Origin: Streptomyces sp. NBC_00443
GTDB taxonomy: Bacteria > Actinomycetota > Actinomycetes > Streptomycetales > Streptomycetaceae
DNA: 64,000 bases
NCBI RefSeq assembly: GCF_036014175.1
Contig: NZ_CP107917.1
Location: 868,001-932,000, forward strand
Direction: 5' to 3'
Part shown: positions 26,328-36,254 of the stretch, piece after piece
Position numbering within the stretch: position 1 is the first letter of the stretch
Layout: each line of letters begins with the position of its first letter
The notes under the pieces: generated by a model
Told to the model about the DNA's origin: nothing
Databases searched by the model: none
The model's input: only the letters and a program-made list of their open reading frames with translations
Program-made: the position numbers and the translations under genes

Positions 26328-26663
26328 TCAGCGCAGCGCTTCGAAGACGCCCTGGCTGGTCTTGCTGTTGAGGACCTCGGTCAGGTCCTGGTTCTCCTGT
26401 GCCAGACGGTTGGCGGAGGTCACGTTCTCCTGGAGCGCGTCGACCATCTTGCTGATCTGGATGACGACCTTCTGCGCCTCGGCGTTCCAGCTGCGGAAGA
26501 GCTTCAGCAGGGCCTGGCCCTCGTCGCCGCCGACGCCCGAACGCGCGGCGATCTCACCGACGCTGTTCTGGATCTTCTCGACCTGGGTCCGGGCCGACTC
26601 CAGAGAGGAGACACCCCCCAAGCCCTTGGCATAGTCCGCTTTCCTCGCGGCACTGTCCGCCAT
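26328..26663 (-). CDS. WXG100 family protein (EsxB-like)
   Basis: 111 residues using ATG at 26663-26661, which has GGGAG at good spacing. A start 36 bp further upstream is possible but adds a basic leader (MRRDRPERRERD) atypical of the family. It forms a predicted helical hairpin with the central turn SWNAEAQKV in place of WxG, then a long second helix ending in FEALR. Expected to pair with the EsxA-like protein encoded next and to be recognised by EccC. First gene of the esx operon, with a possible promoter at 26712-26741. Confidence 0.85.
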   Translation of the reverse strand: MADSAARKADYAKGLGGVSSLESARTQVEKIQNSVGEIAARSGVGGDEGQALLKLFRSWNAEAQKVVIQISKMVDALQENVTSANRLAQENQDLTEVLNSKTSQGVFEALR

Positions 26664-27140
26664 GTCGCGCTCCCTTCGTTCAGGCCTGTCTCGACGCATC
26701 GTCGCCCGCTGAGGCTAAAGAGAAGTGAGCGTTCCGCGCAACGCGCGCAGGGAAGATTTGAGCATCGGTCAGCTCACCCCAGAATTCCTGCGTGGCAAGG
26801 GAGTTGTGCGGAGGTTTCGGCGATATGAACACGCGCGCCCGACCAGCGGACAGTGGATGTGAAGCCGTCCACCGGCCAGACGGCATGCGGGCAGAAAGCG
26901 GGCATGCGAGGTAGGTAAACGGGCATCGGCGAGGACCGTAACCGGCCGGGAAAGCGCTTCCGCGGGATTTCAGGGGGTAGTGCCGGACGATATTTCAGAG
27001 CTTTATTTGAGGTTCCCCGCCGCGCTCGCTCCGGGGATGACTCCGCGAACTTCACACCCTCGGCGCCGAGTTTGGCTGAATACTTCTGCTGCCCTCGCCC
27101 TTTTCCATTTCTTCGGCACGGTATGCGCCCCTTGCCGTGA
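26664..27140. other. 477-bp intergenic region upstream of the esx genes
   Basis: Between the eccB stop and the EsxB-like start. It is less GC-rich than the surroundings and holds a GCGCGTTGCGC-type palindrome near 26736-26750. No gene with coding bias was seen. It probably carries the esx promoter and its control sites. Confidence 0.5.
26712..26741 (-). promoter_or_regulatory. Possible promoter of the esx operon
   Basis: Minus-strand TTGCGC (26741-26736), 18-bp spacer, TAGCCT (26717-26712), about 49 bp before the EsxB-like start. It fits the HrdB-type consensus only loosely. Confidence 0.3.
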
Positions 27141-28706
27141 TCAGCGTGCCGTGTCCGCCTTGTCCTTCTCGGCGTCCGCCCCGCTGCGCTCCGACTGTCC
27201 GGCGGCACCGCACGCCGGTGCTGTGACCTTGGGCTCCGCGGCACCCGACGCGGCGGCCGGGTCGAGGTCCGCGCCGGTCGGGAGCGCCGCGAGCAGCGGG
27301 GCGGGGACCGAGCCGATGTCCCCGGTCTCGTACCCGAGGGCTGCCAGCGAGTTCTTGGCGGAGACGCGGTACTTCACACCGTTCTCCGCGACCAGGTAGG
27401 TGGTCCCGGCATGCGCGGCGCCGCTGGCGTGCAGGGCCCGCACCAGGGCGCCTCGTCCGGGCCGTACCACCGTGGCGTCGACCGGGACGCAGGCAGGCTT
27501 CAGCGGCTCGGCGGTGCCCTGCGGCACCGCGACCGGGGCGAGCCGGGCCAGGGGGACCAGCACCGACCTGATCCGGGCGCCGCCGTCGTCGCCGTCCACC
27601 TGCGCGCACAGCGCGGTGCCGCGCGGCGCGGACTGCGGGAGAGGCGGCGCGTCCGGCAGCTCCGCGGACGCGGAGGGGCCCGGGTCCGTGGCCCGGTGCT
27701 CGCGCAGCGCGTCCGCACCGACCGTGCGCACCTCGGGCGACTGCCCCTGGTAGGCGTCCTTCTGGGTGGCCGGGTCGCCCAGCACCAGGGCGGCGCCGAG
27801 CCGGGTCAGCGGCACCAGGCCGTCGTTACGCAGCAGGTAGTAGGTGCTGCCGCCGCCGGGCACGCTGACCTTGAACAGCTGGCCGATCCTGCTTGCTTCG
27901 CCTCCGAGCACGGGCCCCTCCGTACCGCGTCCCGGTACCGCGGGCGGCTTCAGGGCGGGGCCGGGGGCCAGTGCGTCGAGGAAGGCCGCCGAGACCGGCA
28001 TCGGCCGCTCGGAGCCGTAGCCGAGGGCGTTGCGGGCGTCGGAGGCACGGTCCAGCGGCAGTCTGCTGCCCCGCCACACCAGGTACTCGGTGTCGTCCGG
28101 CCCGCGCACCAGCAGCGCGCGGTCGGCGCCGATGCCGCGGGAGTCCAGCGGAGCCCCGGCGACCACGGTGGTGGCGCCCGGCTCGTCCACGCCGGTGTTC
28201 GCCACGACGCCGGAGGTGTCGGGCAGCGCCCCGTCCGGCCCGGAGACGCACATGTGCCAGGCGCCGTCGTCGAGTTGGCCCGGCTCGGGCACGGTGTCGG
28301 GGGCGCCCGGGATGCCGGCCGGGGCGCCCACCGGGACGTCCCGCAGCGAGGCGCTGCCGACGTCCACGGTCTCCAGGTCGGAGCCGCCGATCAGCCGCGC
28401 CGAGGCGTAGTTGCGCACCGGGTGCAGTACGCCGTCGGTGCCGGTCCACAGGTAGCGGGCGCCGGTGTCACGGTTGACCACCAGATGGTCGCCGTCGCGC
28501 CAGGCGTCGTTCCCGCCGGGGCGCAGCAGGCCGTAGACGGTGGCTCCGGCGCCGATCAGGACGGTGACCAGGACGCCGAAGACGACACCGCGGGTGGTGC
28601 GCCCGAGGGGGCTCTCCGGGGCGTCCGGGTCGGCCGTCAGCAGGCCCGAACTGAGCCTGCCCATCATGAAACTGTGGGCGTGTACCTGGTCGCGTTTGGA
28701 CTGCAC
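27141..28706 (-). CDS. eccB: Type VII secretion protein EccB
   Basis: 521 residues from GTG 28706-28704 (GAGGAG upstream). Bitopic membrane component of the T7SS core complex. The family's opening SKRDQVHAHSFMMGRL is present, followed by one membrane helix at ~38-61 (VVFGVLVTVLIGAGATVYGLL). A large extracytoplasmic domain of R1-R4-type repeats follows, with GAPAGIPGAPD and a WHMCVS cysteine segment, the Cys pair partner probably lying near CAQVDG/CVPVD. EccB helps form the periplasmic-side part of the pore and contacts the mycosin. It lies 43 bp after eccD on the same strand. Confidence 0.95.
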   Translation of the reverse strand: MQSKRDQVHAHSFMMGRLSSGLLTADPDAPESPLGRTTRGVVFGVLVTVLIGAGATVYGLLRPGGNDAWRDGDHLVVNRDTGARYLWTGTDGVLHPVRNYASARLIGGSDLETVDVGSASLRDVPVGAPAGIPGAPDTVPEPGQLDDGAWHMCVSGPDGALPDTSGVVANTGVDEPGATTVVAGAPLDSRGIGADRALLVRGPDDTEYLVWRGSRLPLDRASDARNALGYGSERPMPVSAAFLDALAPGPALKPPAVPGRGTEGPVLGGEASRIGQLFKVSVPGGGSTYYLLRNDGLVPLTRLGAALVLGDPATQKDAYQGQSPEVRTVGADALREHRATDPGPSASAELPDAPPLPQSAPRGTALCAQVDGDDGGARIRSVLVPLARLAPVAVPQGTAEPLKPACVPVDATVVRPGRGALVRALHASGAAHAGTTYLVAENGVKYRVSAKNSLAALGYETGDIGSVPAPLLAALPTGADLDPAAASGAAEPKVTAPACGAAGQSERSGADAEKDKADTAR

Positions 28707-28749
28707 GGCCTCTCCTCGACTTCGTTCTCTTGCCGGAGTGCGGTTGTGC

Positions 28750-30156
28750 TCAGCCGAACAGGCCGCGCAGCCAGCCGAAGAGCCCGGCCACCCACAGGCT
28801 GAGTGGCAGCAGCGCCACGGCGAAGCCGGTGTGCGCGATCTCCGCCGCCCGGCCCCAGTACGGCAGCATCCGCCGGCCGGGCACCGTCCAGGCGGCGATG
28901 ACCAGTGCGGCCGCGGCGCCGAGCAGCACCGCGAAGACCACCAGGCGTCCGTCGCCGTCGCTGTCCACCGCCCAGGCCCGGGCGAGCAGCAGCAGCCCCC
29001 AGACGCCGGGTACGGCAAGGGTCAGCCGCTGCCCGATGTGCACCAGGCCGCGGGAGTGCAGGAGCAGCAGCAGGCTCAGTGTGACCGCGGTCAACACCTC
29101 GGGCAGATCCGGGTGTTGGGCGATGACGACGAGGGCGGCCGCGGCGACGATGCCGGTGGCGGCGAAGAGCGCGGTGACCCAGCGCCCGGCCAGCTCGGTG
29201 CGTTCGGCGACCTCGTCGCCCGCGTAGGGCTCGATACCCTCCTGGAGCTGGCTGGCGGAAGAGGGCAGGGAGGGCATCCGCATCCCGGCCAGCTTGAAGG
29301 CGAACGGTGCGACCGTCCCGGCCGCGAGAGCGACCACCGCGGCCACCAGCGCCACGGCGGCGGGCACGTCCAGGCCCGAGTACCCGATCAGGGCCCCGGC
29401 GATCGCGGTGGCGACCGAGACGACCGCGGTGGCCAGCAGGGCCGGGGCGCCGACCGCGGTGGCGGCCAGCGCGAGGACCGCACCGCCCGCGCCCGCGGCA
29501 CCCGCGGCGAGCAGCCGCGCGCCCACGACCCGCGCCGCGTCCGGGCCGGTCAGATCGCCGCCGGGCAGTACCCAGCCCGCCAGTGCCAGGCAGGGCGCGA
29601 CCAGCAGGCCGAGGGCGGTCGCGGAGAGTCGCTCGCCGACAGCGCGGCTGGCGGTCCCCGCGCCCGCGAGCAGCAGCACCCCCGCCACGGCCGCACAGGC
29701 GGCCCTGACCGAGCCGGAGCCGGTCACCCCTGGCCAGAACACCAGCACCAGGGCGGCCACCACGGTCGCCACGGTGGTGCCCACCAGCAGTCCACGGGCC
29801 GCCTCGGGGTGCCAGGTGTGCAGCCTGCGGCCCGCGGTGTCGGCTATGCCGTCCACCAGGTCGTCGAGCCTCGCCTCGGGCAACGCCTCGGTGTGCGGGC
29901 GCAGATAGAGCACGTCCCCGTCGGCTAGGCCGGCCCGCGCGAGGGTGGTCTCCTCGTCGAGCGGGGCGTCACCGAGCCGCTGCAGCACCCAGCCCGCGTG
30001 GTCGAGCCCGGCCTCCTCGGCCTCCTCGCCGACGTAACGCAGCAGCGTCGGCAGCAGATCGGCGACCGGCACGTCGGCGGGCACGGCCAGATCGACGGAG
30101 ACGCTCGGCGCACGTACGGTCAGGCGGCACAGCTCGGCCACCGCACTGTCGGTCAT
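28750..30156 (-). CDS. eccD: Type VII secretion integral membrane protein EccD
   Basis: 468 residues. A ubiquitin-like (YukD-type) cytoplasmic domain (~1-90, with LTVRAPSVSVDLAVP and DGDVLYLRP) precedes about eleven hydrophobic segments from ~118 onward, the channel-forming architecture of EccD. It is a core membrane component that dimerises in the secretion barrel. First gene of the eccD-eccB arm and divergent from eccC, sharing a 407-bp control region. Confidence 0.94.
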   Translation of the reverse strand: MTDSAVAELCRLTVRAPSVSVDLAVPADVPVADLLPTLLRYVGEEAEEAGLDHAGWVLQRLGDAPLDEETTLARAGLADGDVLYLRPHTEALPEARLDDLVDGIADTAGRRLHTWHPEAARGLLVGTTVATVVAALVLVFWPGVTGSGSVRAACAAVAGVLLLAGAGTASRAVGERLSATALGLLVAPCLALAGWVLPGGDLTGPDAARVVGARLLAAGAAGAGGAVLALAATAVGAPALLATAVVSVATAIAGALIGYSGLDVPAAVALVAAVVALAAGTVAPFAFKLAGMRMPSLPSSASQLQEGIEPYAGDEVAERTELAGRWVTALFAATGIVAAAALVVIAQHPDLPEVLTAVTLSLLLLLHSRGLVHIGQRLTLAVPGVWGLLLLARAWAVDSDGDGRLVVFAVLLGAAAALVIAAWTVPGRRMLPYWGRAAEIAHTGFAVALLPLSLWVAGLFGWLRGLFG

Positions 30157-30563
30157 CAGCTGAACTCTCGTCTTCCGTGGGGGGCTTTGACAGAAGGACT
30201 TCCTCGGGAGAGGGCCGCGCGCAGAGTACGTAAGGCCCCGCGCGGCCGGGAACCGGGCAGTCGGACAAGGGAATTGTGTCCGTGCGCCCGGAAACCACCT
30301 CTCCCGCGTGGACAGGTCGCGTTACGTGAATGCAGACTACTGCCTGCGCCCGCCGGATCGTGCTGCGGACCGGACTCCCTGTCCGGTATGCAGTTGAGTG
30401 CGGGGGGAGTTGACCGTCCCCCGCTTTCCGCTCACAACATTCATCCGGCGTTCACCGCGCCGCCCGGGACCCGAAGAATGGGTGCAGTGCGGTCTTTCCC
30501 GCTACCGGGTGTGCCGCTATTCGGCGCGGGCCGGAAAGCCAGTGAAACCGGAGGTTTCGTTCC
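30157..30563. promoter_or_regulatory. Divergent control region between eccD and eccC
   Basis: 407 bp without a credible gene. It must hold promoters for both core-gene arms. A 7-bp inverted repeat GCGGGGG...CCCCCGC sits at 30400-30406 and 30418-30424 and could be an operator or a short hairpin. No clear -35/-10 pair could be picked out by eye. Confidence 0.45.
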
Positions 30564-33500
30564 TTGAGTGTGGTGCTGTTTCGCCGGCCGGCCCGCAGGC
30601 GCGGACCCGAGATGCCCGACGGGCAATTGACCCTTCAGGAGCCGCCGGTCCTCGCCGAGACGGTGCCGGACACCTCGGCGATATGGACCTATTTGCCGAT
30701 GGCACTGATGTCGGTGTCGATGATGCTGATGTTCCTGCGCCCGGGCGGTGGCAACGGCGTCTTCATGTATCTGGCGATGGGCGTCATGGCGCTCTCCGCC
30801 GGTGCCATGCTCCTGGGGCAGCTGATGCGCCGCTCCAGCGAGCGCAAGCAGCGCCTGAAGGGCGAACGCCGCGACTACCTCCGCTATCTGGCGCAGATGC
30901 GCAAGCGGGTCCGGGGCACCATCACGGAGCAGCAGCGGGCGCTCGCCTGGCGCCACCCGGAGCCCGCCTCACTGCGTTCGCTGGCCCGCACCTCACGGCT
31001 ATGGGAACGCCGCCCTGCCGACGAGGACTTCGGGGAGGTCCGGCTCGCGATCGGCGAACAGCAGCTCGCCCTCACCCTCAACCCGGTCTCCACCCGCCCG
31101 GTGGAGGACCTCGAACCGCTCTGCGCGCACGCGCTGCGCCGGTTCATCCGCGCCTACTCCACCATCCCCGAGCAGCCCCTCGGTCTCTACCTGCGCTCCT
31201 CCGCGCGGGTCATGCTGCGCCCCGAGGAGTCACCCGGCGAGGAGGCGGCCGAGCCGGGCGCAGCGTCGTACGGGCCGAGTGGTGAGAGCCGGGCCGAGGG
31301 TGCCGGTCCGGGCGGCGACGCGGTACGTGCCCTGGTGCGCGCCATGCTCGGCCAGCTCGCCGTGTTCCACGCACCCGAGGAGCTGTGGCTCGCGGTGTGC
31401 GTCAGTGACGAGCGGCGGCCCGACTGGGAGTGGGTCAAGTGGCTGCCGCACGCGCTGCATCCGCACGAGGAGGACGGCGCCGGCCAGGTCCGCCGGATCA
31501 CCGCCGACCTCACCGAGCTGGACGATCTGCTCGGCGCCGAGTTCGCCGAGCGTCCCGGCTTCGACCCGGACGCCCGCCCCGGCCGTGACGAGCCCTACAC
31601 GGTCGTGGTCCTGGACGGCGTCACCGTCCCCGAGGGCCACCGCTGGGAGGGCCACGGCTACCGCAACGCCATGGTCCTGGACGTGTCCGGGGCGCTGCGC
31701 TGGCGGCCCGGCCGCAACACGCTGCGGCTGACCGTCGGACCGGACCAGGTGAACCTGGTGCGTACCGACCGCAGCCGCAAGGAGCGCTCCGTCGCGCTCG
31801 GCCGCCCGGACCGGCTCGGCCCGCTCGGCGCCCAGTCGCTGGCCCGGCTGCTCACCGCCCGCCGGATGAGTCTGGGCACGGACATCGCGCAGCCGCTGGA
31901 CGCCGACGTCGAACTCACCACCCTGCTCGGCATCCCCGACCTGCACCGGCACGACCCGAAGGTCCTCTTCGACCGGCACACCGGCTCCGCCCGGCTGCGG
32001 GTGCCGATCGCCGTCGGGGTGGACGGCCGCCCGGTGGACCTCGACATCAAGGAGTCCGCACAAGGGGGCATGGGCCCGCACGGCATGCTGATCGGTGCCA
32101 CCGGCTCCGGCAAGAGCGAGCTGCTGCGCACCCTCGTTCTCGGTCTCGCGCTGACCAACTCCTCCGAGACCCTCAACTTCGTCCTGGTCGACTTCAAGGG
32201 CGGCGCGACCTTCCTCGGCCTGGAGGAACTCCCGCACACCTCCGCCGTCATCACCAACCTCGCCGACGAAGTCGCCCTGGTGGAGCGCATGCAGGACGCC
32301 TTGCACGGCGAACTCATCCGCCGCCAGGAGCTGTTGCGCGCGGCCGGCAACTACACCTCCGCGCTGGAGTACGAGCGGGCCCGCGCCGGCGGGGCGGACC
32401 TCACCCCGCTGCCCAGCCTGTTCGTGGTGGTCGACGAGTTCAGTGAACTGCTCTCCGCGCACCGGGAGTTCATGGATCTGTTCGTGATGATCGGCCGCCT
32501 CGGCCGCTCCCTCGGGGTGCATCTGCTGCTGGCCTCGCAGCGCCTGGACGAGGGCCGCATGCACCAGTTGGAGAGCCACCTGTCGTACCGCATCGGCCTG
32601 CGCACCTTCTCCGCCATGGAGAGCCGCGGCGTCCTCGGTGTGCCGGACGCCTACGAGCTCCCCGCCCAGCCCGGCAGCGGCTATCTGAAGTCGGGCGTGG
32701 AGGCCCTGACCCGCTTCCGCGCCGCCTACTCCTCCGGTACGTACCGGCGCCGCACCGGCGCGGTGGTGCAGGCCCGGGTGGCCAGCCAGGTGGTGCCGTG
32801 GACCAGCGGCTGGGTGGTGCCGCGGACGCTGGAGCCGGCGTCCGAGCCGGAGCCGGAGATCGAGGAGACCGGCGACGACGAGACCCTGCTGGACGTGGCC
32901 CTCGACCGGCTGCGCGACGCAGGCCCCGCCGCCCACCAGGTGTGGCTGCCGCCGCTGGACGAGCCCTCCCCGCTGGACGCCCTGCTGCCCGGCATCGCCC
33001 CCGACCCCGAGCGCGGCCTCACCGCCACCGGCTGGGCCGGGACCGGCAAACTGCGGGTTCCGGTGGGCCTGGTGGACAAGCCCTTCGACCAGCGCCGCGA
33101 TCCGCTGGTCGTGGACCTCTCCGGGGCCGGCGGCCACGTCGCCATCGCGGGCGGCTCCCAGAGCGGCAAGTCGACCCTGGCGCGCACGCTGATCGCCGCG
33201 CTCGCCCTCACCCACACCCCCGCCGAGATCCAGTTCTACTGCCTGGACTTCGGCGGCGGCGGTCTCTCCCAGCTCGCCTCGCTCCCCCACGTCGGCGGGG
33301 TCGCGGCGCGGCTCAACCCGGAGCGGGTGCACCGGGCCGTCGCCGAGGTGATGACGCTGCTCGCCCGCCGCGAGCAGTTCTTCGTGGACCACACCCTCGA
33401 CTCCATGCAGTCCTACCGCCGTCGCCGGGCCGCCGGGGAGTTCCCCGACGAGCCCTTCGGCGACGTGTTCATGGTGGTCGACGGCTGGTCGACGGTCCGT

Positions 33501-34637
33501 CAGGACTACGACGAACTGGTCCCGAAGTTCAACGAACTCGCCGCCCGCGGGCTGAACTACGGCATTCATCTGCTCATCACCACCACCCGCTGGGTCGAGT
33601 TGTCCGCCCAGGTCCGTGACCAGGCCGCCACCCGGCTGGAGTTGCGGATGGGTGACCCGATGGACTCCGAGATCGACACCCGCAAGGCCCGCTCGGTGCC
33701 GCGCAGCGGCGGTCGCGGCATCACCGCCGACAGCAAGATGCACTTCCTGGCCGGCCTGCCCCGCCTGGACGGCAGCGGCTCCCTCGAGGACCTCGGCGAG
33801 GGCGTCGCCCACCTGGTCGGCGAGGTCGCCAAGCACTGGTCGGGCCCGGCCGCACCGCCGGTGCGGATGCTGCCGCACCGGCTGCCGCTCGCCGAACTCC
33901 CCGCGCCGCAGCCCACCGAGGGCGGCGGTCTGCGCCTGCCGCTCGGCATCGACCAGGACGCCCTGGAGCCGGTGTGGCACGACTTCAGCCGGACCCCGCA
34001 CCTGATCGTGGTCGGCGACACGGAGAGCGGCAAGACCAACCTGCTGCGCCGTATCACCGAGGGCATCACCGCCCGGTACACGCCGAGCGAGGCGAAGATC
34101 ATCGCGGTGGACTACCGCCGCACCCTGGTGGATGCCGTCCCGGCGGAGTACCGGATCGGGCACGTGATCTCCCTGGACAACCTGAAGGAGACCGTCGACG
34201 GCGCGGCCCGCGCGCTCAAGACCCGCGTCCCCGGCGCGGACATCGCCCCCGCCCGGATGCGCCGGTGCGACTGGTGGTCCGGCCCGCGGCTGTTCATTCT
34301 CGTCGACGACTACGACATGGTCTCCGGCAACTCCTTCCAGAGCCCCTTCGAGCCGCTCTTCGAGCATCTGACCCTCGGCTTCGAGATGGGCCTGCACCTG
34401 GTCGTCGCCCGCAGCGCCATGGGCGCCGGCCGTGGCCTCAGCGACGCCCTGATCCGCCGCATGGACGAGGCGAACAACCCCGCCGTCCTCCTCTCCTGCC
34501 CGCCCACCGAGGGCCGCCTCTTCGGCAACGCGAAGCCCCTCAACCTCCCGCCGGGCCGAGCCCTGCACATCGCCCGCCGCAAGGCACGGTTGATGCAGAC
34601 GGCATTGGTGGAGGAGGGACGGGGGCAGGAGGGCTGA
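30564..34637 (+). CDS. eccC: Type VII secretion ATPase EccC (fused EccCa/EccCb)
   Basis: 1357 residues from TTG 30564 (GGAGG 9 bp upstream), beginning MSVVLFRRPARRRGPEMPDG, a conserved EccC opening. Two membrane helices lie around residues 35-80. Three FtsK/SpoIIIE-type ATPase domains follow with Walker A motifs GATGSGKSE (~511), GGSQSGKST (~863) and GDTESGKTN (~1151). Walker B-like strands are LFVVVDEF and VFMVVDGW, and in the third domain LFILVDDYD. EccC is the motor that recognises the C-terminal signal of WXG100 substrates. The fused form is common in Streptomyces, whereas mycobacterial ESX-1 splits it. A terminator follows 18 nt after the stop. Confidence 0.97.
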   Translation: MSVVLFRRPARRRGPEMPDGQLTLQEPPVLAETVPDTSAIWTYLPMALMSVSMMLMFLRPGGGNGVFMYLAMGVMALSAGAMLLGQLMRRSSERKQRLKGERRDYLRYLAQMRKRVRGTITEQQRALAWRHPEPASLRSLARTSRLWERRPADEDFGEVRLAIGEQQLALTLNPVSTRPVEDLEPLCAHALRRFIRAYSTIPEQPLGLYLRSSARVMLRPEESPGEEAAEPGAASYGPSGESRAEGAGPGGDAVRALVRAMLGQLAVFHAPEELWLAVCVSDERRPDWEWVKWLPHALHPHEEDGAGQVRRITADLTELDDLLGAEFAERPGFDPDARPGRDEPYTVVVLDGVTVPEGHRWEGHGYRNAMVLDVSGALRWRPGRNTLRLTVGPDQVNLVRTDRSRKERSVALGRPDRLGPLGAQSLARLLTARRMSLGTDIAQPLDADVELTTLLGIPDLHRHDPKVLFDRHTGSARLRVPIAVGVDGRPVDLDIKESAQGGMGPHGMLIGATGSGKSELLRTLVLGLALTNSSETLNFVLVDFKGGATFLGLEELPHTSAVITNLADEVALVERMQDALHGELIRRQELLRAAGNYTSALEYERARAGGADLTPLPSLFVVVDEFSELLSAHREFMDLFVMIGRLGRSLGVHLLLASQRLDEGRMHQLESHLSYRIGLRTFSAMESRGVLGVPDAYELPAQPGSGYLKSGVEALTRFRAAYSSGTYRRRTGAVVQARVASQVVPWTSGWVVPRTLEPASEPEPEIEETGDDETLLDVALDRLRDAGPAAHQVWLPPLDEPSPLDALLPGIAPDPERGLTATGWAGTGKLRVPVGLVDKPFDQRRDPLVVDLSGAGGHVAIAGGSQSGKSTLARTLIAALALTHTPAEIQFYCLDFGGGGLSQLASLPHVGGVAARLNPERVHRAVAEVMTLLARREQFFVDHTLDSMQSYRRRRAAGEFPDEPFGDVFMVVDGWSTVRQDYDELVPKFNELAARGLNYGIHLLITTTRWVELSAQVRDQAATRLELRMGDPMDSEIDTRKARSVPRSGGRGITADSKMHFLAGLPRLDGSGSLEDLGEGVAHLVGEVAKHWSGPAAPPVRMLPHRLPLAELPAPQPTEGGGLRLPLGIDQDALEPVWHDFSRTPHLIVVGDTESGKTNLLRRITEGITARYTPSEAKIIAVDYRRTLVDAVPAEYRIGHVISLDNLKETVDGAARALKTRVPGADIAPARMRRCDWWSGPRLFILVDDYDMVSGNSFQSPFEPLFEHLTLGFEMGLHLVVARSAMGAGRGLSDALIRRMDEANNPAVLLSCPPTEGRLFGNAKPLNLPPGRALHIARRKARLMQTALVEEGRGQEG

Positions 34638-34654
34638 GGGCATGTGAGGCACGT

Positions 34655-34683
34655 AGCGGGGGCCACCTGGGGTGGTCCCCGCT
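34655..34683 (+). terminator. Terminator after eccC
   Basis: Arms AGCGGGGGCCACC (34655-34667) and GGTGGTCCCCGCT (34671-34683) pair over 13 positions with one mismatch around a 3-nt loop, just after the eccC stop. A partly T-rich stretch (gtcgttg) follows. Confidence 0.75.
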
Positions 34684-34976
34684 GTCGTTGGGGGCGGTTG
34701 CCCCGGGCCTCGGCTGCGTCGCCGCTACGGTGCAGACCGCCGAGGAACGAACCTCACCTGCGTGGCCCGTCCCGGCCGTGGGCCCACCGACCCATGGGCG
34801 ACCGCCCGCTACGACACGTCAGCCTCTCCGAGCCTCGGCCCCGCTCCGCCCAGCCGACCCACCGGATACCGATCCCGAACACGGCCGTGGCGTCAACTGG
34901 AGGTGTCCGCACAAGAGTTGGCGACAGTGCCCCCCGGACCCCACCTCGCACCGCGGTCACCCGACCCGGCCGCCCC
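34684..34976. other. Convergent intergenic region after eccC
   Basis: No gene seen. A segment near 34810-34855 (tcagcctctccgagcctcgg) resembles the mycosin's 3' coding end near 34985, suggesting an old local duplication. Confidence 0.35.
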
Positions 34977-36254
34977 TTACGACGCCTCGGCCTCCCCGAG
35001 CCCCGGCTCGGCCCCCGCTCGCTGCGGCCGTCCCGCCGGGCGCCACCCCCGGGCGCGGGCCCTGGGGAGGGTGAAGGCGGCCCAGAGGATGGTGAGTACG
35101 GCGGCGGAGCCGAGGAGGACGAAGAGGGTGGCTCGGCCGGTGGCGCGGTCGGCGGTGGAGGTGTCGCGGACGGTCACGGGATCCGCGGCCCGCTCGGCGC
35201 CGGCCGGCGCGCCCGGGTCGCCGAGGATCGTGGTCACGGCGGCGTAGGCGTCCAGTTGGGGGATGTCGGCCGGGGAGGCGGTCGCGGTCAGGCGGTGGAT
35301 GACGGCGTCGGGCGCGTCGTCGGGGTGGGCAGCGCGGACCACCGCGGCGGCACCGGCGGCGTATGCGGTGGCCACCGAGGCGCCGGCGCCGAGGTAGTGG
35401 CCGGTGCCGCGTGGGCCCCCGGCGACCCCCCCGGCGCCGGGGGCGGCCAGGTCGATGCCCGTGGTGGGCAGGGAGCCGTCGGGGCGCACGCCGCCGGGGA
35501 GCATGTCGGCGACCGAGAGGACGCCGGGTTCGCCGGCCGGCCAGTAGACACGGGACGGGATCTCGTCGGTGCCGCCCCGGGACGGCGGGTCCGGGGTCGC
35601 CGCGGCGATCACGACCGCGCCCGCCCGGCGCGCCGCGGCGACGGCGTCGGTCAGCGCCGTGTCGCGGCGCGGGAGGGACACCGTGACCGCAATCACCTCG
35701 GCCCCGGCTTCGGTTGCCTCGCGTATCGCTTGCGCGACCAGTTCGGGGCTTGCCGCACCGCGCGTGTCGGTGCCGCGCAGCGCCAGGACCTTCGCGCCCG
35801 GGGCGACCCCGGCGAGGCGCGGGCTGTCCCCGCCGGTGCCGGCGATCAGCCCGGCCAGGAAGGTGCCGTGCCCGACACAGTCCTCGGCGGCCGCGCCCTG
35901 GGCGGTGACCCGGCCGTCGAGGCCGGCGGCGTCGGGGGCGACGCCGGTGTCGATCAGGGCGACGGTCACGCCCGCACCGGTGCTGTGCCCGCGCAGCCGG
36001 TCCAGGTCGAGGCGCTGACGCGACCAGTCCTGCTGCTTCGCCGTCTCCCGGGAGGCGGGAGTACAGGCCGCTTCCTCGGCCTCCGGATCGAGCAGGGAGG
36101 GCATGCCGGGCAGTTCCTGCCCCTTCTTCTCGTCGGCCGCAGGCGGACGCGACAGAGGTGCCGTATGAGCCGGAACGGCCGTGGGCAGCAGCAGCACGGC
36201 GGCGAGGCCGGCGCCGGACAGCAGGCGGGCGCCCCCGCGGGCGCGCGGCATCAT
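34977..36254 (-). CDS. mycP: Type VII secretion-associated serine protease (mycosin)
   Basis: 425 residues from ATG 36254-36252, overlapping the upstream stop (ATGA). A signal peptide is at ~1-32, the subtilisin-like (S8) domain at ~90-345, and a C-terminal membrane helix at ~370-392 anchors it facing outward. The catalytic triad is readable: Asp102 (ALIDTG), His129 (GHGTF) and Ser293 (GASVATA, where GTS is usual). The block that normally reads AAAGN, holding the oxyanion-hole Asn, is IAAATPDP here, so activity may be reduced or altered. Mycosins stabilise the T7SS complex and cleave some substrates. Co-expression with the beta-helix/AAA protein is indicated by the overlap. Confidence 0.93.
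   Translation of the reverse strand: MMPRARGGARLLSGAGLAAVLLLPTAVPAHTAPLSRPPAADEKKGQELPGMPSLLDPEAEEAACTPASRETAKQQDWSRQRLDLDRLRGHSTGAGVTVALIDTGVAPDAAGLDGRVTAQGAAAEDCVGHGTFLAGLIAGTGGDSPRLAGVAPGAKVLALRGTDTRGAASPELVAQAIREATEAGAEVIAVTVSLPRRDTALTDAVAAARRAGAVVIAAATPDPPSRGGTDEIPSRVYWPAGEPGVLSVADMLPGGVRPDGSLPTTGIDLAAPGAGGVAGGPRGTGHYLGAGASVATAYAAGAAAVVRAAHPDDAPDAVIHRLTATASPADIPQLDAYAAVTTILGDPGAPAGAERAADPVTVRDTSTADRATGRATLFVLLGSAAVLTILWAAFTLPRARARGWRPAGRPQRAGAEPGLGEAEAS

Noticed and set aside
31230..34652. 1140-codon minus-strand frame over eccC
   Set aside because: Antisense shadow; eccC has three Walker A motifs and full family similarity.
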